Source of the DNA: Xiphydria camelus
Taxonomy: Eukaryota > Arthropoda > Insecta > Hymenoptera > Xiphydriidae
DNA length: 64,000 nt
Direction of reading: 5' to 3'
NCBI GenBank assembly: GCA_963678675.1
Contig: OY783191.1
Location: forward strand, 16,707,096 to 16,771,095
Shown: piece after piece, positions 22,514 through 34,670 of the stretch
Position numbering within the stretch: position 1 is the first letter of the stretch
Layout: each line of letters begins with the position of its first letter
Notes under the pieces: model-generated
The model's database searches: none
Seen by the model: the letters and a program-made list of their open reading frames with translations, nothing else
Told to the model about the DNA's origin: nothing
Made by a program: the position numbers and the translations under genes

Positions 22514-23046
22514 TATATATAGAAGGTAGGTGATGAGCCGTGTACATTTGTTAATATTTTTCAGTGGGGTACACTTCCGATGAAATTGGAAAAATTATGT
22601 TATTAAGGACATTCCAAAGAAAAAAATGAGAAAAGAATTGGAGGTGTTCCGATTAATTCTAACATAAAAAAATGTTAACAAATTTCATACATTTTTTGGG
22701 CGAATTTTCAAAAAAAAATTCAATATTTGTTTTGGAATTGGCTCTTCAGAAAGAGTAACATATATTTTTTTATGAAAATCGGTCGAGCCGTTCCGGAGAA
22801 AAAGCTGTTTTTCGATTTTACTTCCTTCCTCATAACTCCCCCCTATAGCGATTAGGGGTCTAAAAATTTAGGAGATTTAGTTTCTCATAGATGCCTATCG
22901 ATCATATAAATTTGGTGCTGATACACGTGGGGGCAGATTTCACATGCTTATTCCGCTAGGCCTTTTAGTGGAAATAATATACATAAAATTTAGGATAGAA
23001 TACATCAATGAAGCTAACAGTTGCTGATATGTGCCAATGATGTATT

Positions 23047-23080
23047 AGGTTGGTGGGTATGAAATGTCGGATTTTTAAAT
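23047..23080. repeat. Mariner terminal repeat
   Basis: TTAGGTTGGTGGGTATGAAA then TGTCGGATTTTT is a typical mariner end. It probably belongs with the mariner N-terminal remnant at 23885-24130, the two now separated by a foldback insertion and loss of the rest of the gene. Confidence 0.65.
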
Positions 23081-23087
23081 GAATATA

Positions 23088-23837
23088 CAGGGTCCCATTT
23101 GAAACAGTACGGCTGGATAATTTTTGAAAGAGGGCAGTAATCGGAAAAAATTTTAAATAAAAATGATAGGGTTCGAAAGGGGACAACTGACACAAAGTAT
23201 GTTTCGCGAGCATAAATGTTTATGCTCTGATGCTGCGAGTTATGTTTCGATTTTTTTTAATGGCAACCAACAATTTTACTCCTAAAAAAGTTATTCCTTT
23301 TGATGAGACGAATTCAAATATACCGTATTTTATGTCAATCTATCTATTTTTATCTATCCAGAGTTACCTGATGTACCTTAAGTTTGATTGTTTTCCAGTC
23401 AGTACGAATCGAACCATTATTGAGTTGACAATTTTCGGAGTGATTTCGCGTATGATACGCGATGGTTTATTTAGCAAGTGAAGTAGTGAATATTTTACTG
23501 GTTTTAGGAGAATGTCGAGGTGGATATCGAGCTGCCGCTCGATTGTATCGGGAACGGTATCGCAACCGGTTGCATAAAAATGGGTTGATTGACATAAAAT
23601 TCGGTATGTCTGAATTCGTCTCATCAAAAGGAATAACTTTTGTAGAGGTAAAATTTTTGGTTGCCATTAAAAAAAACGCAACATAACTCGCAGCATCAGA
23701 GCATAAACATTTATGCTCGAAACATACTTTGTGTCAGCTGTCCCCCTTCGAACCCTATAATTTTCATTAAAAGTTTTTTCGATTACTGCCCTCTTTCAAG
23801 AGTTATTCAGCCGTACTATTTCAAATGGGATACCCTG
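23088..23837. mobile_element. 750-bp foldback element with CAGGGT ends and TA flanks
   Basis: The arms 23088-23340 and about 23580-23837 are inverted copies (CCCATTTGAAACAGTACGGCTG and its inverse; TATGCTCTGATGCTGCGAG and its inverse). The unique centre carries a helix-turn-helix coding fragment. TA lies next to each CAGGGT end. Confidence 0.8.
23462..23578 (+). pseudogene. DUF4817-like helix-turn-helix fragment
   Basis: The frame from ATG 23462 reads EVVNILLVLGECRGGYRAAA then RLYRERYRNRLH. This matches the pattern of the DUF4817 helix domain found at the N-terminus of several insect transposon proteins (a GEC...A..A.RLY.ERYP.R.. motif). Only this domain remains. The foldback seems to have kept or captured the first coding segment of its parent element, or of another transposon. 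In full proteins it probably binds DNA. Confidence 0.6.
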
Positions 23838-23884
23838 TATAAAACTGCATATCTTTTTTCAAAAGCTGTTTATTTAATAAAAAT

Positions 23885-24130
23885 ATGCAAGTTCCCTTGT
23901 GGATACAGTTGGATTTGCTTCCACTAATGCTTTTAGCGTATCGTTTTTGAAAGGCGAAAAATCACCAGACCGAAATTTTTCAAATCAAAACGTTGCACTT
24001 TTCGATCGTTAACGGTATTCTCCCCAAACGCCTGATTTATATTGCGTGCAGCTTTTGCAGCATTATGACCAAGTTTATACTCGTATAAAAAATTACACGA
24101 ATATCGGTAGAATTCATAACGGTATAAAAT
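23885..24130 (-). pseudogene. Mariner transposase N-terminal remnant
   Basis: On the minus strand, YEYKLGHNAAKAARNINQAF then GENTVNDRKVQRF is the first mariner helix-turn-helix. A frame change follows, then FKNDTLKALVEANPTVSTRE, the start of the second. No catalytic part remains: the sequence stops at the edge of the foldback element at 23837, beyond which only a mariner end at 23047-23080 is visible. Confidence 0.8.
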
Positions 24131-24351
24131 TCAAAACAAATAACAAAAGGGAACACTTTTGACAAAATCTTCTTTGTTGACATGTGATTCTGGCAATGGA
24201 CAGTACGACTATAAACGAGGTTATGCCAAAAACAAAAGCATAATGAAAACAGGGAGACAACCGTTCACATGTAAAGAAAAACCGACATTTCATACACATT
24301 AACCTAATATATAGTTTTTCGTATGCAGTAGAATTTCCGTTATCTGATCAT

Positions 24352-24368
24352 CCCCCCCCCCCCCCCCC
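24352..24368. repeat. Poly-C run
   Basis: Seventeen consecutive C. The length is probably unreliable in assembly. Confidence 0.9.
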
Positions 24369-25140
24369 GCATACATATATTTAAATCTTGTGTCTGTTAG
24401 TCTTCTTCTACTGTGCTTAAAACCAGTCGGAACAAGAAAAAGTGATCGGTGCGCCTCATCTATCGGATAGACAAAATTTGCGCCCACACAGTAACAATAG
24501 ATGCGTAATAAAATTGCACGGCTCGTAGCCATAAATAACCGTAAATAACTATTATGAGTTACGGGAGGTACACCTACATTTATTTACGAGAAAATCACAT
24601 CAGAGAAGGCGAGAAATATAGTAATATCGAAGACAAGACACTGTTATTTGTTTTCCTCTTGCAGGAGAAAATAAATTTATGTATTTAATGCTCCCTCACT
24701 TTAGGTATCACTAGACCCACGCTCTTTCAAATTCTTTTAAATTGCCCTTTTAATAAATTAAGTCTATTTATGGCAGTGCGCGTGAACAGTAAATAACATC
24801 GGATGTGGATATTTATTTCAGTTTGCGAGGTTTATTTACTGTGTTAAATGTGACTATTAATATATAATGACAAATGTGAAATGTGGTATATTCGGGTAAA
24901 TATACCATTGTGGAAAAATTAATTGTTTTTTGTATAGTATCCATATCTGCCAAATACAGAATTTGACAAATCGTATTCATTCTGAATCCTGCATATTTTT
25001 TTATATTTACACCTTATGTCTCCAAACTCAGGACTCTTCATCTTTCTTCAATGTCCGCAATATGAAAATAATGTCATTCTTATCATAGGTTTCATTATCA
25101 TGATGTTATTTAGATCTTAAATATTGAAACAAATTTAATG

Positions 25141-25231
25141 CACTCTCTCTCGGATGCACGAGGTATTCTGTCAGTCCATGCAAAAGCATTGATTGCGTGG
25201 ACTGACAGACCACCGTCGTGCATCCGAGTGT
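25141..25231. repeat. Isolated 91-base hairpin
   Basis: The arms pair closely: CGGATGCACGA, CTGTCAGTCCA and GCAA on the left face their complements on the right, with a loop of about ten bases near 25184-25193. Mismatches fall in the middle and an extra CTCT lies at the base. The size and shape fit either a small MITE remnant or a microRNA-like precursor. Confidence 0.7.
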
Positions 25232-26254
25232 TAAGATGGTGGCAGTAATCCTGACGGGCCTTAAATAGCAGGATAAATAGGCGAAGAAGTAAAAACCTAA
25301 ATATAAGTTGGAACTTATCTGCCAACCTAGACTGACGTTTTTTATTTTGAATAAAATGTTTGAAAGCGCTCTATGATCTTCTCACTCAAGTACACGTGTA
25401 CGAGTTTTATTCGTTTCCCATCTATTCAGACAATTAAATTTCCATTACACTTTACAACTCTTTGCCGGCAATAAACCTTCAAGAAACTACGCGTGAGTTA
25501 AATAGGACGTGCATGCGTACATCCTCTGTGGTGAGGCATCGGTTACAATTCTGAAGCTCTTTTAAACAAGACATGATTGGTATAGTAGTCGCCAACAGTC
25601 AACTCTGCTCTTCAGATTTAAGAGAGTACGCTTTTTATTCTACTGCTCAAAATCTACACGTTTAACTCTCCTCGGTGGGAAAATTCATACTGCCAGCAGA
25701 GAGTTACGTAAGGGTGGTATGAATGCACTCTAGCACCAATCACAGTCATTGGCTAGTATTAATTAATAGAACTTACATTACAAAGGAAGGCGATGCAATC
25801 GATTCCAAACAGGGAAGTTTATAACACCGGCTGTATGAAAATATGACACTTCTCTTTATGTTACATACTGCACTCCGACACTATGTCCATCTTTCTTTTG
25901 ATAATACACATCATAGAGTAATGTTAACTGACTAGTTTTGCGTATCGTCGAGCTCCGTCCAAACAAAAAGCGTAAGGTCCTTTAAAATCCAGTTGCAAGC
26001 TATTTAAAGTTTCTATCGCATGCGAGCTTCCACTTAATGGTCACTTCAGCTCTTTTCGGCTAATATTTAACAAGAGCTTACATTTTCAACATTTGACTGT
26101 GATCTAGCCTATTCTTATAAAGAAAAAACAAAATGAGTCACGGGACGCCTGCTAGATGTGAAACATCGAAATCTTCTTTGTAGAAAGTATGCGATAGGAA
26201 GGATGGCCCACGCGTCCGTCGAAAGACGGAACAGCGACCGATGGTAAAGTTAAG

Positions 26255-26536
26255 AGAGAGTAAACTAAATGCGCTTTTTGAATTAGATAAGTTAGGGTCA
26301 AGTGGTGTAAAAACGAGACTAGAAATATGTTGGGTAAAAACGAGACACTCTCGTACAATACATACTAAAATACATTTAGTTTGAGTTCGATTTTTAAACT
26401 CAAACTAAATATATATTAGTATGATTTATATGAGAGTGTCTCGTTTTTACCCAACATATTTCTAGTCTCGTTTTTACACCACTTGACTCTAACTTGTCTA
26501 ATTCAAAAAGCGCATTTAGTTTACTCTCTCTTATAG
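26255..26536. repeat. 282-bp near-perfect hairpin
   Basis: GAGAGAGTAAACTAAATGCG near 26262 and its inverse near 26515 bound arms that include AAAAACGAGACACTCTC. The tip is an AT-rich loop at about 26375-26400. Confidence 0.8.
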
Positions 26537-27198
26537 TACAAGATCCGAACTAGAGACGTTCTTCACCGATCTGCTTACCGGATGAAAAGTATTTTTTATC
26601 AAACATAATACGTCAATGAATATATCGCGAATGGGTAGGCTAATAAAATATGCTCAAGACTACCCTTAAAACTATATAAACAGGTGAGCTGATATGAGCA
26701 ATTTGCACCGATCTGCTTACCAATTAAATTATACATGGAAATAAAGATAATTTTATTGCAAACACGATGGTATAACCCTACCTGCAAAAAACCGGTCATC
26801 AATCACGGTTGTAAGGCTTTGAAAGTTATCGGAGCTAGCCAAGATGCGCGTACTACAGGGAAATTTGCTATAGGATGCAACGTAGGAAGTGGGCGCGACG
26901 CGACGGTTAGATGAGAGAGAGTGCGTACATGCTGCTTCCTCGTACGATTGACAAAGATAACACTACTAAAATGCCGAGAAAAAGCGACTACGAGCGACTC
27001 GCTGTTTACATCCCTCAGTTTGCGGAAAAATGCGTGCTCCATTATTACATAAATGTAATGTAGTGTTATTTTTTTCAATCGTAATTTTTTTCAATCAATA
27101 TTACTGTTGGATCCCTGGTAAAATTATTTTCGTTCAAGATTCAACTAACTTTGCATTTTTATTTTTGCCTGTCTGGAGAAGGGACAATTTATTACTTT

Positions 27199-27369
27199 AT
27201 GGCTCTTTCTCGAAAGTACAGAAAAAGGGGAAAAACGTTCTTACCGGGTTTTCAAGTGAAAGTTTTTTCCGAACATGTGATAAACAGACAGTCGAGACGA
27301 TGGCTCATGGGGTGGGTTTGTAACGCATTAAAAATATCTGAAGGTAAAGACGAAATTCTGGACTTTTGA
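27199..27369 (+). other. Small basic open frame in the foldback centre
   Basis: ATG 27199 opens 56 codons reading MALSRKYRKRGKTFLPGF then QVKVFSEHVINRQSRRWLMG and an acidic end (EGKDEILDF). It is not recognised. It lies in the only unique part of the foldback element, so it may be a leftover coding piece, or chance. Confidence 0.25.
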
Positions 27370-28613
27370 GATTTCATAAGTTGAAACGATAAATTGTTAA
27401 GAAAAATTCTTCTTGAAGTCTTTGCGTTGTTTAGGTTACTGTTATATAAAATCTGGGCACTCTTATTCCAGCAACATACAAGTTTTTGGAAGGCTATAAT
27501 ATTGTATTCATTGTTTTATAATAAAGTTTTTTTACACCGCCAATTTGTTAATGATTTTTTATCGCTCTCTAAAAAATGTAATTTTTCTGTTTGTTTGCTG
27601 TGGTATTTTTATAGAATAGATAAAATTTATCGAATAATTATCACTAACATATTATTATTCTGTGATAGAAATATTAATATTTCCCCATCCATATATTTAA
27701 TTGAAAATATTTCAAAAATCTTTCTCACATTTTAATATTTTATATTTAATTTAAAGTAATTAAAAGTTTACTGCCAATACCTACTCCATCGTAGTCGCTT
27801 TTTCTCGGCATTTTAGTAGTGTTATCTTTGTCAATCGTACGAGGAAGCAGCATGTACGCACTCTCTCTCATCTAACCGTCGCGTCGCGCCCACTTCCTAC
27901 GTTGCGTCCTATAGCAAATTTCCCTGTAGTACGCGCATCTTGGCTAGCTCCGATAAATTTCAAAGCCTTACAACCGTGATTCATGACCGATTTTTTGCAG
28001 GTAGGGTTATACCATCGTGTTTGCAATAAAATTATCTTTATTTTCATATATAGTTTAATTGGTAAGCAGATCGGTGCAAATTGCTCATATCAGCTCACCT
28101 GTTTATATAGTTTTAAGGGTAGTCTTGAGCATATTTTATTAGCCTACCCATTCGCGATATATTCATTGACGTATTATGTTTGACAAAAAATACTTTTCAT
28201 CCGGTAAGCAGATCGGTGAAGAACGTCTCTAGTTCGGATCTTAGACTATTAACTCTGCCATCGGTCTTTCGACGGACGCGTGGTTACGCTTACTCGGGAC
28301 GCATCGGCTCTCTCCGCCACGACTCGGTGGTCCCCTTTCACCGACTGCTAGCTTCCCCACCTACTACTTCACGCTCACTGTATTGGTGTACGAAACAGTA
28401 TTTACCCTCATTAATGAAAGCATGAGGATTGATTAATCATTGGTTAGCACGTTTAAAAATAACATTTAAAAAAATACTAGAAACGAGGTCTCGTCTCAAG
28501 CCGCTTCTTACGACATGCCGGAAGGTGCGCAAGCAAACCTTGCGCAGAGTAGAGTCGGGAGAACGTACACAGAAGCACACATTGGCAAGCCGCCTCCGCC
28601 TCGTGTGCTTTTA

Positions 28614-31427
28614 GTATAGGCAAATAAGACAAAAATTTGGCCGAACCCGGACATTTGAAATAACAAGCTAAAAATTGGTAAAAATGTTACGGATAATGTC
28701 TTAATTGAAATCCCAAAATTCCCAAAAAATCTATCTTGGGGAAAATCCGCTATCTGGTAAAAACTGGCTCCATATTGGAATATTCGAATTCTAAGCATAG
28801 CGAGTCAACCAAGCGTTCAATTTTATTTATTTATGTTCCAAATTGTTTATAATCTCTATTATACTTGAAAACATTAATAGGTTTAGAGATAATAGTAATT
28901 GTAATGGAATATGCTTAGTTAAAATTTAATTTCAGGACAAAAAAAAAAGACGCGACGATGAGAAAGTGTTAAATTACCCGCGCTAAGCGGCATGCAATGT
29001 GGGGGGATAAACTCACATATCCCGGCTGTCGCTCGATGAGTCGACGACAGTTTTCTTATATCGTTTGCGGTTGTATATTGTCCGAGGAGCGCGAAGTGCC
29101 GTTACCGTATATCGTAAAAAAATAGCTGTGTTCTGTCAGCGTAAAGAACCGATAGCGCGGCACCGTGCCGCCGTGTGTTATTTATGTGTCCTGCTATATA
29201 AAATACACATTCGAAGTGGTGGCTTCAGGACTGAAAACTGCATTTAGTGCGGGGATTTATCAATTTTGTGTGAAAATTATTATTTTTTCATTATGGAATC
29301 CACGTCGGACAGTATCGTGTGCGTTTTATGCAAAGGTCTTAAAAGTAGTAAGTTTGTTGATGTGAATAGGGGCCTGGACACTTTACGCTGGATTATTAAG
29401 GAAAGAAACGATGACATTGCGGCATTACTTGAGGGGAAAAAAGTGTTAAAGTGCATGAGAGTTGTAGGAAGGCTTACACGCGTCGCGTACATTCACACAT
29501 TGACGGTGAAGGTGCACAGCAACCGAAACGAAGCAGTCGCCTGATCTGCGCGAGTGACGTATTTGATTTTTAAAAAATGCATGTTTTGTGGACAGAACAT
29601 TGACGTTTGCGAGAAGGAAAAGCATCCAGACCGCCAATTACCATTTAGAATTGTCTGTGATGTATACATGATACATACTATACGTGCAATAGTTGCAGAC
29701 CGAGCTGATTCATGGGGCGAAGAAGTTTCTCGAAGATTATGCACCGAGAACGATCTAGTGGCTGCTGAGGCTCGATACCACCGTGACTGCTACGTGACAT
29801 TTTGCCGAATAGGCTCGCGTCGACCTACCTACCAACCAAAAGCGTTTTCAAGGTCGTCTTCAGGTAAATCGTCATGTCGTGGTGGACGCGTTGAAGACCA
29901 GGGCAAGCTAAAGGGGTTTCAAAAGCTTTGTGATTACCTTGAGAGCAATGAAGAGTGCCAGCACACGTTCCGGGAACTTATGGACTTTATGACAAACACC
30001 TGCCCTGAAGAGGAACCGTATAGTGAAAAGCATCTAAAGAGAAAACTACAGAATTTTTACGGGGAAAGGATTATTATTACCGAGCAAATTGGAAAGGGTA
30101 GCGTCGCCTGCTTCACAGGGAAAGCTCATCAAATTATCAATGCAGCGTGGTACAGAGAGAGGAAGAACGATGAAACAGAAGAAAAGATGAGAATTGTGGA
30201 AACCGCGGCGAAAATCATCCGCCAAGAAATACGGTCCTAAGTTTACGACTGTTCCACCTATCCAACAGCAGAACAAATATCCTCTGGAAATGAGGATTTG
30301 ATCCCGACCGCTCTACAACGTTTTCTGAAAACTGTTCTTCAAACTCGGAAATCATTCGATGAAGACATCGTTACAAAAAGAAAAGCCACAACAATCGCAC
30401 ATTCGATAGTTGCTGCTGCCCGACCACGTTCGTTCGTTTCTCCTTTATAACTTGGAGTAGGAGTCATCCTTCATCGACGATATGGCTCGAGGCTGTTACT
30501 TGATATGCTTTCCAGACTTGGTGTATGTGCGTCGTACTCGGAAACGATTCGTTTTGAGGATGCAGTTGCACAGAACGCTGAGCCATCAGTGGACAAAGGT
30601 GCATTTGTACAGTTTGTATTCGACAATGCTGATCACAACGTGAGGACTTTAGATGGTCATGGCACCTTTCACGCCATGGGAGGGATAAGGTGCATAACGC
30701 CTTCGAAAGCCATTAAGGCAAGCGATCCGATTTCAAGAACTAACCAATCACTTCCGACAGCAGAGTTGAGGTCTCTAGGTACAATGGAGTTGGTACCTTA
30801 TGAAAAACCCAGAATCGGTACAGCACTTATCGTTGCGGAAGACGTTAGCGCTGCTCTTCCAGAACCTGCCTCAGCCAAGGAAGCCAATCTCATTGATATG
30901 CTGTGGATGTGGGGATACCACCTCCGAGAAACTCTAGGGCCTGGCTGGAATGGATTTATGGACGCAGTAAGTTCTAAAGAAGAGTTCAAGACCACTAAAG
31001 TTCTTCCATTGCTGTTCGTGAACCTTTCGCCTTCCAATCCTACTACGATTTACACCGGTCTTCTATTCGTCGTGGAGATATGCAGAAAGGCGCAGCAAAT
31101 ACGTTAATAGCATTTAAATAAATATTATTCTTTCTCGAGCACCAAAATTGTTCTATATTTATTAATTTTAGTATTTTCGAAGATACCGTAGCCTAAATGA
31201 AGTAATTTGGCGCAAAAACGAATATAATCTGATGATCGGTTCAGTCGCTACGCTTAAAACTCGAAAAATCCAAGATAACGGTGATTTTTTCAAAATGGCG
31301 GATTTTCCCCAAGATGAATTTTTTGGGAATTTTGGGATATCAATCAGAACACTCTATACTCAACATTTTCACCAATATTTACCTTGTTATTTTAAATGTC
31401 CGGCTCAATGTCTAATTATCCTGCACT
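28614..31427 (+). mobile_element. TIR element carrying a broken 604-codon gene
   Basis: The ends are inverted repeats of about 240 bp (28614-28860 and 31190-31427), marked by CCGGACATTTGAAATAACAAG and its diverged inverse, and by GGATTTTCCCCAAGAT in the right arm facing ATCTTGGGGAAAATCC in the left. Within lies a promoter-sized GC-richer stretch (28960-29290) and a plus-strand gene with three stops. The superfamily is not clear. Confidence 0.65.
29293..31107 (+). pseudogene. Unnamed transposon protein, one frame with three stops
   Basis: From ATG 29293 (MESTSDSIVCVLCKG) a single frame runs 605 codons to TAA 31107, interrupted only by TGA 29542-29544, TAA 30238-30240 and TAA 30448-30450, with no frameshift. 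Cysteine/histidine clusters (VCVLCKG, KKCMFCGQNIDVCEKEKH, YHRDCYVTFC) suggest a zinc-binding N-terminus. The later part includes FVQFVFDNADHNVRTLDG then HGTFHAMGGIRCITP. I recall similar stretches in uncharacterised repeat-derived proteins of arthropods and cnidarians, but I cannot name the family. The end, EICRKAQQIR, looks cut short compared with such proteins. The acidic D in FDNADHN could be catalytic; that is inference. Three point stops without indels suggest recent loss, or stop-prone decay. Confidence 0.65.
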
Positions 31428-34400
31428 ATTTCACTCCCTACGCAACGCGGCTGAATATATAGTGGAGTAGGGAGACGCACACAGACGCACACACAGGCAT
31501 GGTAACGCTTGAAACGTCCCCTGAATCTCGTGATTTTACTCCCAGCTCAATGCGGCAAAAGATGTTTCACATCAAAAAGATTTCTGTTTTCCAGGAAAAT
31601 GAGATTTTCCTCGAGTATTTCAATACACGATAGCAATGCAATTGCCTCTAAACATCGCCAAAATTAAACCATGCGTACCATATTAAAATTCGATTATATA
31701 GTTAGCCGCTATCTTACACATAATTTATTTCGGAGATACAACTCTCTTTGCATTTCTAGATAGGTTTGTTCATTGTACGCACACTATTCAAAGAAATCTA
31801 ATATTTTCAATACTCGAGCGAAAAAAAACGAGAATTAAAAACGAGTTTTCACCTCAGTCAGGCGTAAAACCGCAGATAGCTTTTCACTTCCATTCCATGC
31901 CGATAGGATACTTTTGAAGTGATGATACTGAACAGTTTAATCAGTTTCCATTAGAACGTAATATAACGGAGAACTCAAAATAACTGTTCTCTAAAGTTCT
32001 AAACGCTTTGCTCTTCTTAGACATCGTTTGTAAGCATAGAACTTCGGTGGAGTATAAGAGATATCCATTACCTCGACGGTGGTAATTACAATGTGATTTA
32101 TATACGTTGAGATTTAATCTAAATTGTATCACTATCTATAAACATTGTTGCATTCTGTTGAATCAATTGTGGCGTCGCCAAGACTAGTATACTCGCCCAA
32201 ATCCAATAACTACTCTATAAAACTATCCTCTCTCTCAGACCCCTATCTTCGCAATGTTAAAAGGCGCAGTCAAGATAAAATCGAAAGAGTCTTAGATATC
32301 ACTCATTAATACTTTTGATCAGCGTATATACTTCATCAGGAGTTGTCGTTTCGGTCGTAATCTTTATCGAACCAAACTTCTTTTCATCCGCTAATAATTT
32401 TTAACGACTCTTCTATTCGATCTTTCCGTATTAAATTTGAATTTAACATTTCTAGAAAAGATGAACCATATTCATATAATCAGTCGTTTTACATGCGGAA
32501 TGCCATATATGCTTGGTATATAGCTTCAAATCGAAGTCAGACAATCGAAGTTTTCTCGCAACAATTTACTCTTTCATTCGATATGTAATACTCTTTCGTA
32601 TAGTCTTAGACTAAGATTAGGTTTTCGGTGTACAAGCAGTAAATAAGAGAAAATATAACGAGCATACAAGATATGAGAGTTATTACGCGTTCGTTACAAT
32701 TCGATCGATTTTTCTGTCTTATTTAAAATAATACACGACTAATGTGAAGCAATATACATACATGGTGAATATAGTAAGAATAAGGTCAGTCGTAGTTTTT
32801 ACCATTCTACATAATTATTGTTCTCCTGAAGCTAACTATAAGGAAGCTATGATGCCAATATAGAATAGGAAAAATAAGATCCAGATATGGTATAGAGAAA
32901 GTTAAGTCATCAAAATAGTAAATGTAACTCTAATAGTATAGCTTTAATTTTGAAATATGAACGTTCAACAAATGTTGCTAAAGTATTAGCAAATTTTGTA
33001 ATGCGCAACGCATTTACAACGATATTCTTCATTTCGAATCAAGACATTCGCCAATAAGTCTTAATCTACTATAGGAGTAGCTAGAGTTTAATAATTTACT
33101 ATTACGAGATTTATATTTGCTGTATTAGGTTTCTATAAATATATACATTCAGAGTATTGTGCACTTAATCTTTTTCGTAATGATTTCAATTAAATATTTG
33201 TTCATGTCACTTATTAGATGATACACCGATCCTTGTTTGTAGAGCTCTTAAAATATTATATTATCGATAATTCAATATTATTGTTGTCTACTGATTGCAC
33301 ACCAGTGAGAGTCAGGGGTAGGGGTGAGATCGTATTTGCTTTATCAAAATTCGACGAACTAAGTTCGTAGAACCCAATATATACCTCGAGTAAGAAGATT
33401 CGGAGTAAATTTAGTATCCTTGAAGGCGAGTGAATGCAACGACCATATCGGATATACAAAATGGAACCAATCCCAATGCATGTAGAAAAAAAATATGACG
33501 TGTAGAACTTTTACTCTAGTAGCTTTTTACAAAGGACTGTTGCGAAACTCGGTGGAGCTTCTTAGAAGTGGCTTGCAAGAATCATTATCGAATTCACTGC
33601 TTTTCTACTGTAAATTTCTAAATACAACCTTTCTAGTAAAAACGCTCCTGATAATGAGGTAAAATCTATAGCCACAAAGAGCCAAGAGTTTGTTTGGTAC
33701 TGATGCATAAGGAAAACTAAGAGGAACTCACATCCGTCTTCCTTGTGGTATATGTTTTATGTAGGGAAACAATTATGTGTTAGGCTGTATTTCATACTTT
33801 AATTGGTTGAACACCTCTGCGTAAATTGTTTTCCTTTTTATCTGCGTTTCTTCGCGATAGTTAGCCAACGTTTTACTTGATATACACCGAAGTCTAATAT
33901 TTAATGAATAGACTCGTAGTTGGAGATATAATAATAAAAATAATTACGAAAGAAAAGTTAGACATATTGCCGGGTATTGTCAATAAAAACGGATTGTAAA
34001 TGTATTAATTGCATCAAAACTTGTAGCAACGAAAGTGGCCATCAGAATATGTATTTTTTCGAAATATTTGACGGTAGAAATGTGAATTTTTATAACACCT
34101 ACGTTGAAAGTACGTCCTTTTGTGCTTATAAATCATGCGCAAACTCATCAATTATTTCATAGGAAGAAAATTTTCATAGCATACTAGGGGTTTGCACACA
34201 CACATGCTCAGATTTACATAATTTTGTTCACTGCTGAGCATGCGTACTTCAATAGATTCCCTTATTTTTTCTCAGGTGTAGGTAACTACTTTTTTTCACG
34301 ATCTCTGAAAATGCAAACTTCAATATGCCGTTAAAGTTTTCTAACTTATCAAATAATATATGAGCTTGCGCAAGATTTATAAGCATGAAAATAAATATTT

Positions 34401-34670
34401 GCAGGAGTTACAACAAATATCTTGTGTTACGAGTGGCGGTTGTCGATTGCCACATTCGTGCGATTGAACAACTTGCTTTTTCGGCTCGCGCTACAATCTT
34501 TGCACTCGTGGGCAATCGCCAGTTTCTGCCACTTATTGGTGCGCAATATATTATTTTTATACGGCACACTCAGATTCCATTTTTTTCCGGCAATACCCTC
34601 TTGTATTGCTTGTAATTATTTTTCAACACATATTACATAGGCGTTAAATATACGAATATGAATATATATA
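31428..34670. other. Unique AT-rich DNA, no gene recognised
   Basis: The longest stretch in the window without a detected repeat. Only short frames without family features are present on either strand. Tiny introns, distant exons or regulatory sites cannot be excluded. Confidence 0.5.

Larger units (their letters stand above)
19324..22965 (+). mobile_element. Long-TIR DNA transposon with an IS5-type/SWIM transposase
   Basis: The outer ends AAAGGGCCTAGCGGAATAAG and, inverted, AAAAGGCCTAGCGGAATAAG start arms of about 620 bp (19324-20010 and 21945-22965). The right arm is interrupted by a MITE at 22137-22513 and the left by an AT microsatellite at the matching place. The arms enclose a decayed transposase on the plus strand. 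No clear target duplication was seen. Encoding a DDE_Tnp_4-like core, it may belong with the eukaryotic IS5-related elements. Confidence 0.8.
24131..26150. other. No gene recognised
   Basis: AT-rich unique DNA with a 17-base C run at 24352-24368 and an isolated hairpin at 25141-25231. No coding sequence recognised. Confidence 0.5.
26150..28490. mobile_element. Large foldback element, family also at 59.1-60.8 kb
   Basis: The outer segment TAGATGTGAAACATCGAA (26152) recurs at 59150, 59455 and 60625. Inside are a hairpin at 26255-26536 and long arms at 26540-26995 and 27787-28245, which are near-exact inverses. The centre, 26996-27786, is unique. The right end (28260-28480) matches 60650-60780 in inverse. 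No recognisable transposase is present. Confidence 0.75.
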
